Source: Terriglobia bacterium | GTDB taxonomy: Bacteria; Acidobacteriota; Terriglobia; UBA7540 | Length of the DNA: 7,318 nucleotides | NCBI GenBank assembly: GCA_030040455.1 | Contig: JASHTR010000125.1 | Location: forward strand, 1 to 7,318 | Direction: 5' to 3' | Shown: positions 1 to 6,346 of the stretch, piece after piece | How the letters are laid out: every line of letters starts with the position of its first letter | Position numbering within the stretch: position 1 is the stretch's first letter | The notes under the pieces: generated by a model | Databases searched by the model: none | What the model saw: the letters and a program-made list of their open reading frames with translations, nothing else | What the model was told of the DNA's origin: nothing | Made by a program: the position numbers and the translations under genes

Positions 1-749
1 TGGCGGGGCTCCCCACGCGCAATATCCTCATTTATGACCGATATTCCATGGAAATTTTAGCCGGCAGCTACCACACGCTTCTCCCGGTCGGCATCCGCGT
101 GGTGGGGGTGGAGCACCGCGCGTTTGACGTTTCGGGCTACGACATGAACGTCTATTGCCAAGCGGACTTTTTTGGGGAATGGGAGACGCGCTCGTACCTG
201 GCGAGCGTGGTGACCCAGCAAATTACGAAGATTGTGAACGTGCCCACCCTCAAGGATCACGATGCGTCCGGAGTGACGGGCTGCCTCAAGAACCTCGGGT
301 ACGGGTCGTTTAATAACGTCGCGCGGTCGCACAAGGCGCCCATTACCTTTACCGATCCGCTGATCGGCGTGATGTGCTCCACGGAACCGTTGCGCTCGAA
401 AGCCGTGCTGAACATCATGGACGGAATGCGCGAAGTGTGGCACGGCGGCCCGATTACGGACGTGTGGCAGTTTATCGACCAGCCCGGCAGGCTTCTGATC
501 GGCACTGACCCGGTTGCCGTGGATACGATCGAGCTCGGAATTATCGAGAAAAAGCGGCAGGCGGAGGGCGTGATTTCGCTCTGGGACCGCAATCCGGCAC
601 ACATCACGCGGAACGGACGAGAGTTCCACCGCAACCCGAACACCAACCTTTTCTTCCGTCAGCCCGCGCACATCCAGGCCGCTGGCAAGCTGGGACTCGG
701 CGTATGGGAGAGAGAGAAAATTGATTACCGCCCGATCGAGTTGGGATAA
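1..749 (+). CDS. DUF362 domain-containing protein, 3' part (5' end outside window)
   Basis: The frame is open from the left edge: codons before the ATG at 48 read AGLPTRNILIYDRYS, which continues the family pattern, so this ATG is internal and the gene starts upstream. Counting from that Met, DUF362 signatures are the K-D-H then SGVTG then KN block (residues 69-82), NIMDG followed by HGGP (122-135), GTDPVAVD (152-159) and a C-terminal A-x-K-LGLG segment near the end. DUF362 proteins have no settled biochemical role; many carry Tat signals or 4Fe-4S modules, but neither can be judged here because the N-terminus is missing, and no cysteine cluster is seen in this part. The TAA at 747-749 touches the ATG of the next gene, and both genes share a frame. 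The company of ApbE hints at an envelope redox role, which is inference. Family call is firm; function is unknown. Confidence 0.88.
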   Translation, partial: AGLPTRNILIYDRYSMEILAGSYHTLLPVGIRVVGVEHRAFDVSGYDMNVYCQADFFGEWETRSYLASVVTQQITKIVNVPTLKDHDASGVTGCLKNLGYGSFNNVARSHKAPITFTDPLIGVMCSTEPLRSKAVLNIMDGMREVWHGGPITDVWQFIDQPGRLLIGTDPVAVDTIELGIIEKKRQAEGVISLWDRNPAHITRNGREFHRNPNTNLFFRQPAHIQAAGKLGLGVWEREKIDYRPIELG

Positions 750-1793
750 ATGAATATTCAGGAAAATCGTAATTGGAACACTTTGCTGGGCGATAGCGGT
801 CGCACGGGAGGGTATGGCCGCTGGCTGACCCACAACCCCGGCCAGCTTCTCTGGCAATTGCGGTTGGAAGATGCCGTCCGCTCCGCCCCCGTCCTTAACG
901 GGAATACGCTCTACGTCACTGCGCTCGATGGAGCTCTGCACGCCATTAACGCTGGCACTGGGCGCCATTTATGGAAATTTCAGGCCGGCGAGCCTCTCCA
1001 TTCCACGCCTTCCCTTGCCGACGGCAAGGTGCTCTTCGGCTGTAATTCCGGGAAAGTCTACGCCGTGGAGCAAAGTTCTGGACACAAAGTGTGGGAGGCC
1101 AAGACCGGGGCGGAAGTATGGACTTCACCAGCGGTGGTCGGGAAAGCAGTGTTTTTCGGCTCGGCGGATGGCAGTTTTTATGCCGTGAACCTGGAGACTG
1201 GAAGACAGCGCTGGGTGCGGAAACTTGGGAACCGCATTTACTCGACGGCATGCGCCACCCCGGACCAGGTATTTTTCGGATGCAGCGACGGAAAGGTCTA
1301 CAGCCTGGAAACGGCCTCCGGCAAAGTTATCTGGAGCGCCGCGACCGGCGATGGCATTAGTTCTTCGCCAGCACTGGCGGATAACGCCATTTTGATCGGG
1401 TCACAGGATTTCTCGTTTTACGCTTTTGACGCGGCCACCGGCCACCAGCGCTGGAAAATCGCCACCGGACTCGGCATTTCCTCTTCGCCCGCGGTTTCGG
1501 GAAACCTCGCCGTAGTCGGCAGCAAGGACGGAATGCTTTACGCCGTAGACATCCCAAGCGGGCGGCTGCAGTGGAAGGTCCGCGTAGGTAGCGTCGTGAC
1601 CGCGCCCCCCGTGGCCACAGACCGAGTAGTGTGCGGGCAGGCTATGAGCGGCGGACTCTACGTGGTGGACGTTCAAACAGGGCGAAACGTATTCCGGGCT
1701 TTTCTGGGGAGCGGGGCTCAATCCGCTCCCGTACTCGCTGGCAACGCCATCTACCTGGCCTCCGCCGAGGGCGTGGTTTATGCCCTTGTTTAG
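750..1793 (+). CDS. PQQ-like repeat beta-propeller protein (eight blades, no signal peptide)
   Basis: This is a 347-residue protein made almost wholly of PQQ-like repeats. From residue 44, seven consecutive units of exactly 40 residues can be laid out (44-83 through 284-323), each with the pattern S-x-P, then GS-x-DG-x-x-YA-x-D, then TG-x-x-x-W. An eighth partial unit (324-347) is probably completed by the N-terminal GQLLWQL strand, giving a Velcro-closed eight-blade ring as in BamB and PQQ dehydrogenases. No CxxCH heme motif or dehydrogenase catalytic site is seen, so it is more likely a scaffold or binding protein than an enzyme; PQQ binding itself is not shown. The start is fixed because an in-frame TAA lies directly before the ATG. 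The N-terminus (MNIQENRNWNTLLG) is not a signal peptide, unlike the two genes downstream. Translation is probably coupled to DUF362; no good separate ribosome site is visible. Confidence 0.9.
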   Translation: MNIQENRNWNTLLGDSGRTGGYGRWLTHNPGQLLWQLRLEDAVRSAPVLNGNTLYVTALDGALHAINAGTGRHLWKFQAGEPLHSTPSLADGKVLFGCNSGKVYAVEQSSGHKVWEAKTGAEVWTSPAVVGKAVFFGSADGSFYAVNLETGRQRWVRKLGNRIYSTACATPDQVFFGCSDGKVYSLETASGKVIWSAATGDGISSSPALADNAILIGSQDFSFYAFDAATGHQRWKIATGLGISSSPAVSGNLAVVGSKDGMLYAVDIPSGRLQWKVRVGSVVTAPPVATDRVVCGQAMSGGLYVVDVQTGRNVFRAFLGSGAQSAPVLAGNAIYLASAEGVVYALV

Positions 1794-2784
1794 AGCGCTG
1801 CTGCTGCCGGTGGTGCTAGTATTCTTCCTGCCCAAGGCTCCGCCTGTCTCCTCGCAGCTTGTCTACAAAAAACAATACGCGATGGGCACGGTTTATCAGA
1901 TCCTTGCCTACAGCACAACACCTCTGCGGGCATCCCAGGCAATTGATGCAGCTTTCCGCAGGATCGTTGAGCTGGACCACGTGATGAGCAACTTTGATCC
2001 GGGAAGCGACCTCAGCCGCCTCGATCGCTCCGCTCGTTTTCGAGCAGCGAGGGCGCCGCCGGACCTGTTTGACGTGATCGGCGATTCCCTTGCGTATTCC
2101 CGGCTATCGAACGGCAAGTTTGACATCACCATCGCTCCCGTGGTGGACGTTTGGAAAGCAGCTCAGCGTGAAGGCACGCCTCCGTCCTCCGGGCAGATCG
2201 ATCGCCTGCGTCCATGCGTCGGATATCAGAAAATCCAGTTGATTCCTCCCGACCGAATTGAATTTCATTCTCCCTGCATGAGGCTCGATTTGGGAGCGAT
2301 TGGAAAAGGCTATGCGGTCGATCGAGCCGTGGAGGTGTTGCGCGCGGATGGCGTTCGGAACGCCCTCGTGAACGCGGGGGGAAGCACGTTCTTCGGGTTA
2401 GGCGCGCCGCCGGGTCAGACGGGGTGGCTGGTTCATCTGCGAGACCCCTCCGGGCGGCTGGACCCCACCGTCACGTTGCACGACAACAGCGTTTCCACTT
2501 CCGAGCAGTGGCGCGCAAGCCTCATTGAGGCTGGAGCCTTCGGGCATATCATTGATCCCGTCACGGACCGTCCTGTGAAGAGCACCTTTGCCGTGAGCGT
2601 GGTCGCTCCGACCGGGACCCAGACGGACGGGCTTTCGCTGACGTTGTTTATGATGGGACCCGACGCCGGAAAGCTGCTGGTTAAGAAGAAGCTTCCGCAT
2701 ACCGCTGCTATCTGGGTGTGGCCTTCGGGAAAATTCGAGATGGTCTCTGCCGGTCCTAAGATTCAGATAGGGAAGGGTCGTTGA
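1780..2784 (+). CDS. apbE: FAD:protein FMN transferase (ApbE family), exported
   Basis: ApbE transfers FMN from FAD, with Mg2+, to a Thr or Ser of target proteins outside the cytoplasm (for example NqrB/C, RnfG or FMN-bind domains). The 334 residues begin with a hydrophobic signal (about 4-25, ending near PPVSSQ) without a lipobox Cys. Family motifs follow in order: MGT (35-37), SDLSRLD (76-82), FDITIAPVVDVW (114-125), LDLGAIGKGYAVD (169-181), NAGGS (198-202), HIIDP with the conserved His (256-260), and TGTQTDGLS (278-286), the acidic metal-binding region. Length is normal for the family and nothing essential seems missing. The ATG overlaps the propeller gene by 14 bp, with a GAGGG ribosome site at 1767-1771 eight bases upstream. 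The operon position suggests it modifies a product of this cluster or a gene just outside the window. Confidence 0.95.
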   Translation: MPLFRALLLPVVLVFFLPKAPPVSSQLVYKKQYAMGTVYQILAYSTTPLRASQAIDAAFRRIVELDHVMSNFDPGSDLSRLDRSARFRAARAPPDLFDVIGDSLAYSRLSNGKFDITIAPVVDVWKAAQREGTPPSSGQIDRLRPCVGYQKIQLIPPDRIEFHSPCMRLDLGAIGKGYAVDRAVEVLRADGVRNALVNAGGSTFFGLGAPPGQTGWLVHLRDPSGRLDPTVTLHDNSVSTSEQWRASLIEAGAFGHIIDPVTDRPVKSTFAVSVVAPTGTQTDGLSLTLFMMGPDAGKLLVKKKLPHTAAIWVWPSGKFEMVSAGPKIQIGKGR

Positions 2785-2789
2785 CACCG

Positions 2790-4208
2790 ATGTGGATTCG
2801 AAGAGCTTGCTTTCTCATGCTTTGCCTGCTGCTGGCCGAGCCAGGGTGGGGCCGCGTTTTCATCCAGTGGACGGAACCCTCCATTCCTCCCGCCAAAACT
2901 CTGGGAGTTCGTGACGTTGTTGTTGCTTGGGAGTCGCATCCGCCCGGATTGATGAAAACGGCAAGAAGTGAAGACTATCATGTTTTCGCAGAGGTGAGCG
3001 CGGAACAAGCCAAGGCGGCCGCAGAGGCGGCCACAACCGATGGCTTGGCCGGGATCATTGTCAAGGCTTCCGGAGCCAGCCCCGACGCCGAGAGCGATGA
3101 TCACCTGATTCGAACCCTTCGATCGGCATATCCCGGGCTTTCTGTCTTGTTGCTGGAGCCGGGTGGTAAACAGCCGCAGTTGCGAGGAACCACCGTGGTC
3201 AGCCGGAATGGCTTTCTCGCGGTTTCAAGCCCCACGCGGCAGCCCTGGATCGATTTCAACGTCGCCTTAATTCGATATGAGCGGGTGTATCGTCCTGCCG
3301 AGGCGCCCTTGCTCGATTACCCCTGGGAGTTGACGGGCGCTCTCGAAGACCGGCTTGGGCCGCGGACGGAGGATTACGCGCTGGCAGTTGCTGAGGCGGG
3401 AACTTTCCATGCCGACCTCATTCTGAACCTCCACAAGCATTTGCAACAGGAACTTATTGAGGGAAGCGCGGAAGGTTTGAAGGCTTGGAAACAGATCAGG
3501 AGTTATATCGATTTTTATTCCGGAAACAGCGGCGCGAAGGCAGGGGAGGTTGCCAACACGGGCGTCGTCACGGGCGATTACGATTCAGCATACGAAGAGA
3601 TGAATCTTCTGGGCCGTCACAATATCCCGTTTCGCGTCGTTACGCCTCGGGAACTTTCGGCCGGGCGGCTTGCGGGGCTTGATTTGATGGTGATCTTCAG
3701 CCCGATGGATGCGGTGGCGACACGCGCGGTTTCCGATTTTGCCGCCAAGGGCGGAATTGCGGTTCTTACAGGCCAGCAAGGGCAGTTTCCGTGGCGCGCG
3801 GAAGAGCCGATTCAAAAGAATGAAAATGCCGTGACCTACCGATTTGGGAAGGGAAAGGTGGTTGAGCTTTCTACGCCTATTGTGAACCCGGACGCCTTCG
3901 CCGAGGATATCCGCCGGCTCTTGCCTGCTCAGCAGCAACTGATCGGTTTATGGAACGCCCTGACAGTGGTCTCAGCAGTTTACCGGCAAATGGGAAAACC
4001 GGGAGTGGCGGTCGATCTCGCCAACTTCGCCGAGGAGCCGCTTCGGGTGCAGGTGCGCCTTAAAGGAGACTTCTCAGTTGCCCGCTATGGAACTCCGGAG
4101 CGGGGATGCTGCGTTACACTCCAACTCAGCCATGCGCAAGGTTTCACGCAATTCGTGGTTCCCGATCTGCGGATTGGAGGCACGGTTCACCTTGAAGCCA
4201 CGCCATAA
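2790..4208 (+). CDS. Exported protein of unknown function with glutaminase-like (GATase-fold) domain
   Basis: I do not recognise this 472-residue protein as a named family. It opens with a signal peptide (MWIRR, hydrophobic core, possible cleavage after EPGWG). Residues about 27-245 alternate predicted strands and helices (VRDVVVAW, LAGIIVKA, GLSVLLLEP, FLAVSS, ADLILNLHKH), resembling a TIM-barrel such as in glycoside-hydrolase-like proteins. Residues about 257-330 (GVVTGDYDSA, IPFRVVTPREL, LDLMVIFSP, GGIAVLTGQQG) resemble the class I glutamine-amidotransferase-like fold found as a trimerisation domain in GH42 beta-galactosidases, without a nucleophile Cys at the expected turn. The C-terminus (about 400-472) looks beta-rich. 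No catalytic acid pair can be assigned. The start could be TTG at 2781, which overlaps the apbE stop but has its GGAAGGG (2771-2777) only 3 bases away, or ATG at 2790 with 12 bases; I chose ATG. It is probably the last gene of the operon. Confidence 0.75.
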   Translation: MWIRRACFLMLCLLLAEPGWGRVFIQWTEPSIPPAKTLGVRDVVVAWESHPPGLMKTARSEDYHVFAEVSAEQAKAAAEAATTDGLAGIIVKASGASPDAESDDHLIRTLRSAYPGLSVLLLEPGGKQPQLRGTTVVSRNGFLAVSSPTRQPWIDFNVALIRYERVYRPAEAPLLDYPWELTGALEDRLGPRTEDYALAVAEAGTFHADLILNLHKHLQQELIEGSAEGLKAWKQIRSYIDFYSGNSGAKAGEVANTGVVTGDYDSAYEEMNLLGRHNIPFRVVTPRELSAGRLAGLDLMVIFSPMDAVATRAVSDFAAKGGIAVLTGQQGQFPWRAEEPIQKNENAVTYRFGKGKVVELSTPIVNPDAFAEDIRRLLPAQQQLIGLWNALTVVSAVYRQMGKPGVAVDLANFAEEPLRVQVRLKGDFSVARYGTPERGCCVTLQLSHAQGFTQFVVPDLRIGGTVHLEATP

Positions 4209-4216
4209 AGAGGGCG

Positions 4217-5524
4217 TCAAGCCGTGCGGCTGAGGTGATAAACCGTAATTTCGGGCGGAGCGTCAAAGCGAATCGGAAATGCGATGGTCCCGATCCCACG
4301 ATTCACGTAAAGCTGCCCGCCCGGCTTTCCGAACCAGCCGCGAACGTAGGGAGTGATCAGGCGCGCCGGAGAAAGATCCACATTCACAAATTCCAGCGCC
4401 ACTTGCCCTCCGTGGGTGTGGCCGGCGAGGCTCAGGTCAATGCCGAGTTCTGCGGCGCGGTCGAAAGTGTTGGGATTGTGGCTGAGCAAAATGTTGACTG
4501 CGCCGGGCATCACCAGCCGGTCCACGCCCTCGAGATAGGTTTTGACGTGGCCTCTACCTGACCTGCCGAAATGAGACCGGGCCTGGAAATCCACGCCGAT
4601 CAGATTGATGTAATCCTTCCCAATAAAAACCGGTCGCTGCTCTTGGCGGAGAATCCGGATGCCACGACCGGCGAAAAGGCGGGTGATGGAATCCTCTGTA
4701 TGCGTCCAGATTTCATGGTTCCCAAGGCAACCGAACACACCGTAAGGAGCCTGGAGTCCAGAGAGCGCATCCACCACGGCATATTGCGTGGAAGCGTCCC
4801 AGGTGACGTAATCGCCGGTGACGGTGATGAGGTCCGGCTTGAGACGGTTTGAAATTTCAGCAACGCGGCGAATCTGCTCCCCGGTCATAAAAGGGCCGAT
4901 GTGGAGGTCCGAAAGCTGAAGGATACTGAAACCTTCGAACGCGCGAGGCAATCTTGGGAGCACGATGCGCTGATGCGTCGTCTTCAGATTCAAACGCCCG
5001 TAAAAGACGCCATAGGCGCCGGCAACAAACGGAGCGGCACTCAGAGTGGTTGCAGCCTTCTTGAAAAACTGGCGGCGATCGGGCAGCGCTCGGGCGGGAC
5101 TTGCATCGTCGTTTGTCGCGAGCGGAAGGGCCGTGCCGCGGCTCGTTGTCTTCCGACGGCGGCGAAAAGGCCAGAGCGACGCTTCGACGAGCAGCGTGCA
5201 GCCCCGGACGAGAAGATAAACCGCAAGGCCCAGAACGGATCCAAAGAGCCACCAGAGAAAAGGAGCCTCAAGTAAAGCCGCGCTCAGCGTCAGCCGGGTG
5301 GGGCTCAGCGTCCGCCTTATGCCAAAACCATGAACGAAGAGAACGACATAAAGCGCGATTCCCGCAATGTCCAGCGCGCGTTTTAAGATCGGGTTCTTGA
5401 TGAGCCGTTGCTTCCATCGCCGGATTTTGATGATCCAGAAAATCTGGCTGGCAATGAAAAAGAGAAGGAACGAAAGGGAGACCAAGCCTCGCAGGGACAT
5501 CGCAAAATGAAGCAGGCGATGCAT
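4217..5524 (-). CDS. Membrane-anchored metallophosphoesterase (YaeI/COG1408 type) with internal Tat-like motif
   Basis: The 435-residue protein has about three hydrophobic helices (about 12-34, 49-67, 80-107), a basic stretch RRRRK (121-125), and a polar linker. PDRRQFFKK (148-156) with a hydrophobic run to about 175 matches a twin-arginine signal placed internally. The calcineurin-like catalytic domain follows: SDLHIG (205-210), TGD (236-238), GNHE (268-271), SHN (348-350) and GHTHGG (368-373), so all dinuclear-metal ligands are present. The substrate is not known from sequence. E. coli YaeI and chlamydial LpxG, a UDP-2,3-diacylglucosamine hydrolase, are relatives, and lipid A genes lie next door, but that link is speculative. 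The ATG at 5524 has AAAGG only one or two bases away; Met9 (ATG at 5500) is an alternative start. It faces the unknown exported gene tail to tail with 8 bp between stops. Confidence 0.9.
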   Translation of the reverse strand: MHRLLHFAMSLRGLVSLSFLLFFIASQIFWIIKIRRWKQRLIKNPILKRALDIAGIALYVVLFVHGFGIRRTLSPTRLTLSAALLEAPFLWWLFGSVLGLAVYLLVRGCTLLVEASLWPFRRRRKTTSRGTALPLATNDDASPARALPDRRQFFKKAATTLSAAPFVAGAYGVFYGRLNLKTTHQRIVLPRLPRAFEGFSILQLSDLHIGPFMTGEQIRRVAEISNRLKPDLITVTGDYVTWDASTQYAVVDALSGLQAPYGVFGCLGNHEIWTHTEDSITRLFAGRGIRILRQEQRPVFIGKDYINLIGVDFQARSHFGRSGRGHVKTYLEGVDRLVMPGAVNILLSHNPNTFDRAAELGIDLSLAGHTHGGQVALEFVNVDLSPARLITPYVRGWFGKPGGQLYVNRGIGTIAFPIRFDAPPEITVYHLSRTA

Positions 5525-5532
5525 ACCTTTCA

Positions 5533-5561
5533 GCTTTGCGTCTTATTACCGCTCTTGTCAA
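5533..5561 (-). promoter_or_regulatory. Possible promoter for the metallophosphoesterase gene
   Basis: Read on the minus strand, a perfect TTGACA (plus-strand 5556-5561) lies 32 bases upstream of the start codon. The hexamer 17 bases further (CAAAGC, 5533-5538) is a poor -10, and TAATAA lies too close. A start of transcription there would leave almost no leader. Only the -35 match is convincing, so this is a weak call. Confidence 0.25.
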
Positions 5562-5574
5562 TAGTTTCGCGTGG

Positions 5575-5604
5575 TTGGAAGGCCCGGCGCATTCCAGATA
5601 TAAT
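5575..5604 (+). promoter_or_regulatory. Sigma70-type promoter for fabZ-lpxA-lpxI
   Basis: TTGGAA (5575-5580, 4 of 6 to the -35 consensus) is followed after 18 bases by a perfect TATAAT (5599-5604). Transcription would start near 5611 and give a leader of about 190-250 nt before fabZ, depending on which fabZ start is used. It is the best promoter in the window and lies in the divergent gap between the phosphoesterase and fabZ. Its -35 sits only 13 bp from the TTGACA of the opposite strand. Confidence 0.6.
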
Positions 5605-5680
5605 GCTGATTCAGCAAATCCGGCGGCGGAGCTGCTCCCCGAGCTCAAAACTGAGAAGCTGCCTTGAAAATACGCCCCTT

Positions 5681-5752
5681 GTCGCCCCCGTGAAAGCAGG
5701 GTCCAGGCTCCCTTTGCCGGGCAAGGTTGATTCCCGCTTGCGCGGGAATGAC
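5681..5752. repeat. Small inverted-repeat element with dRS3-like palindrome
   Basis: The right end contains ATTCCCGC-TTGC-GCGGGAAT (5730-5749), a perfect 8-bp stem with a 4-base loop. It fits the pattern ATTCCC-N8-GGGAAT described as dRS3 in Neisseria; similar GTCATTCCCGC repeats occur in many other bacteria. The left end (5681-5705, GTCGCCCCCGTGAAAGCAGG and on) is a degraded inverted copy: aligned by eye with the reverse complement of 5728-5752 it matches at 16 of 25 positions. The centre (about 5711-5726, CCTTTGCCGGGCAAGG) is itself near-palindromic. The whole looks like an old non-autonomous repeat between the promoter and fabZ. Kinship to Neisserial dRS3 is by resemblance only. Confidence 0.55.
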
Positions 5753-5863
5753 TTCGGCGTCATTTTCATGCTTCGCAGTCGCCGCAAAGCGACATGACTG
5801 GCTGTGAAAAAATTAACGGTTGCAGGGGTTTTCAGCAACCCTTCAGAGGGTCACGGGTGGATT

Positions 5864-6346
5864 GTGTCTGATCCGACGGTGAGCGCCGAATTCGAAAAGC
5901 GGGTTGTATATAACATCGGGGATATCCTCCGCATCCTGCCCCACCGTTATCCCTTTCTGCTCGTGGATCGCATCGTCGAGCTCGAGCCGGAAAGGCGGAT
6001 TGTGGGCCTGAAGAACGTCACCGTGAATGAGGAATTTTTCCAGGGTCATTTCCCGGAAGCGCCGGTGATGCCGGGCGTCCTGATTATAGAATCCATGGCG
6101 CAGGTGGCGGGGGTGCTGATTTATCGTGACCTGCCGGATAAGGAGAAAAAGCTGATTTATTTTACGGGGATCGAAAACGCCAAATTCCGCCGCCCGGTGA
6201 TCCCCGGAGACCAGATCCTGGTGGAGATGGAACTCCTCAGCCGGCGAAACAATTTCGGCAAGATGGCTGGCCGCGCGACCGTGGAAGGAAAGCTGGTTGC
6301 GGAAGCCACTGTCCTTTTTGCAATCGTCGATCGTCCCCCAAAATGA
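5864..6346 (+). CDS. fabZ: 3-hydroxyacyl-ACP dehydratase FabZ
   Basis: FabZ removes water from (3R)-hydroxyacyl-ACP to give trans-2-enoyl-ACP in fatty acid elongation; the same hydroxyacyl-ACP pool feeds LpxA. The hotdog-fold hallmarks are present: PHRYPFLLVDR with the catalytic His (residue 27 from this start), GHFPEAPVMPGVLIIESMAQ with the catalytic Glu (residue 76), and FRRPVIPGDQ. The start is uncertain. The frame is open to GTG 5804 (180 aa), longer than the usual roughly 145-155 aa, with no ribosome site. GTG 5864 gives 160 aa (MSDPTVSAEFEKR...) with AGAGGG at 5845-5850, a rather long 13 bases away; GTG 5879 gives 155 aa. The 5804-5863 codons show less GC at third positions than the rest, which favours the later start. 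The last codons overlap lpxA as ATGA, so the two are translationally coupled. Confidence 0.93.
   Translation: MSDPTVSAEFEKRVVYNIGDILRILPHRYPFLLVDRIVELEPERRIVGLKNVTVNEEFFQGHFPEAPVMPGVLIIESMAQVAGVLIYRDLPDKEKKLIYFTGIENAKFRRPVIPGDQILVEMELLSRRNNFGKMAGRATVEGKLVAEATVLFAIVDRPPK

Larger units (their letters stand above)
5525..5863. other. Divergent intergenic region and fabZ leader
   Basis: This stretch holds both candidate promoters, the inverted-repeat element and several further short hairpins: AATGAC-TTCGGC-GTCATT (5747-5764), GTCGC-CGCAAA-GCGAC (5778-5793), and two mutually exclusive stems just before fabZ, GGTTGC/GCAACC (5818-5823 with 5835-5840) and AGGGGTT/AACCCTT (5824-5830 with 5837-5843, one G-U pair). 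An open frame at 5408-5797 crosses it but has no ribosome site or recognisable product. I see no protein gene or known riboswitch here. The right limit assumes the GTG at 5864 is the fabZ start. Confidence 0.5.

Noticed and set aside
48..50. ATG at 48 as the start of the DUF362 gene
   Set aside because: The frame is open to the window edge and the upstream codons (ending NILIYDRYS) fit the family, so the true start is further upstream.
57..968. 303-residue open frame on the minus strand opposite DUF362 and the propeller
   Set aside because: It is antisense to two well-supported genes, shows no family motif, and has the low-complexity look of a GC-rich shadow frame.
750..1793. Quinoprotein alcohol dehydrogenase
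   Set aside because: The protein is too short, lacks the catalytic Asp/Ca-binding region and CxxCH, and has only the propeller repeats.
1401..1835. 144-residue minus-strand frame opposite the propeller
   Set aside because: Shadow of the repeat-coding strand; no motif or ribosome site.
4857..5275. Several 75-131 residue frames on both strands within the phosphoesterase N-terminal half
   Set aside because: The phosphoesterase frame encodes coherent membrane helices and metal motifs; the others are Arg/Ser/Pro-rich shadows.
5747..5768. Hairpin AATGAC-TTCGGC-GTCATT followed by TTT as a terminator
   Set aside because: Only 6 bp and weak, the T-run is too short, and it lies between a promoter and its gene.
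5408..5797. 129-residue plus-strand frame across the divergent gap
   Set aside because: It starts inside the opposite gene, runs through the promoter and repeat element, and has no recognisable domain.
5863..6346. FabA/FabZ ambiguity for the dehydratase
   Set aside because: The HRYPFLLVDR and GHFPxxPVMPG motifs, the Glu active site and the lpxA neighbour all fit FabZ, not FabA.
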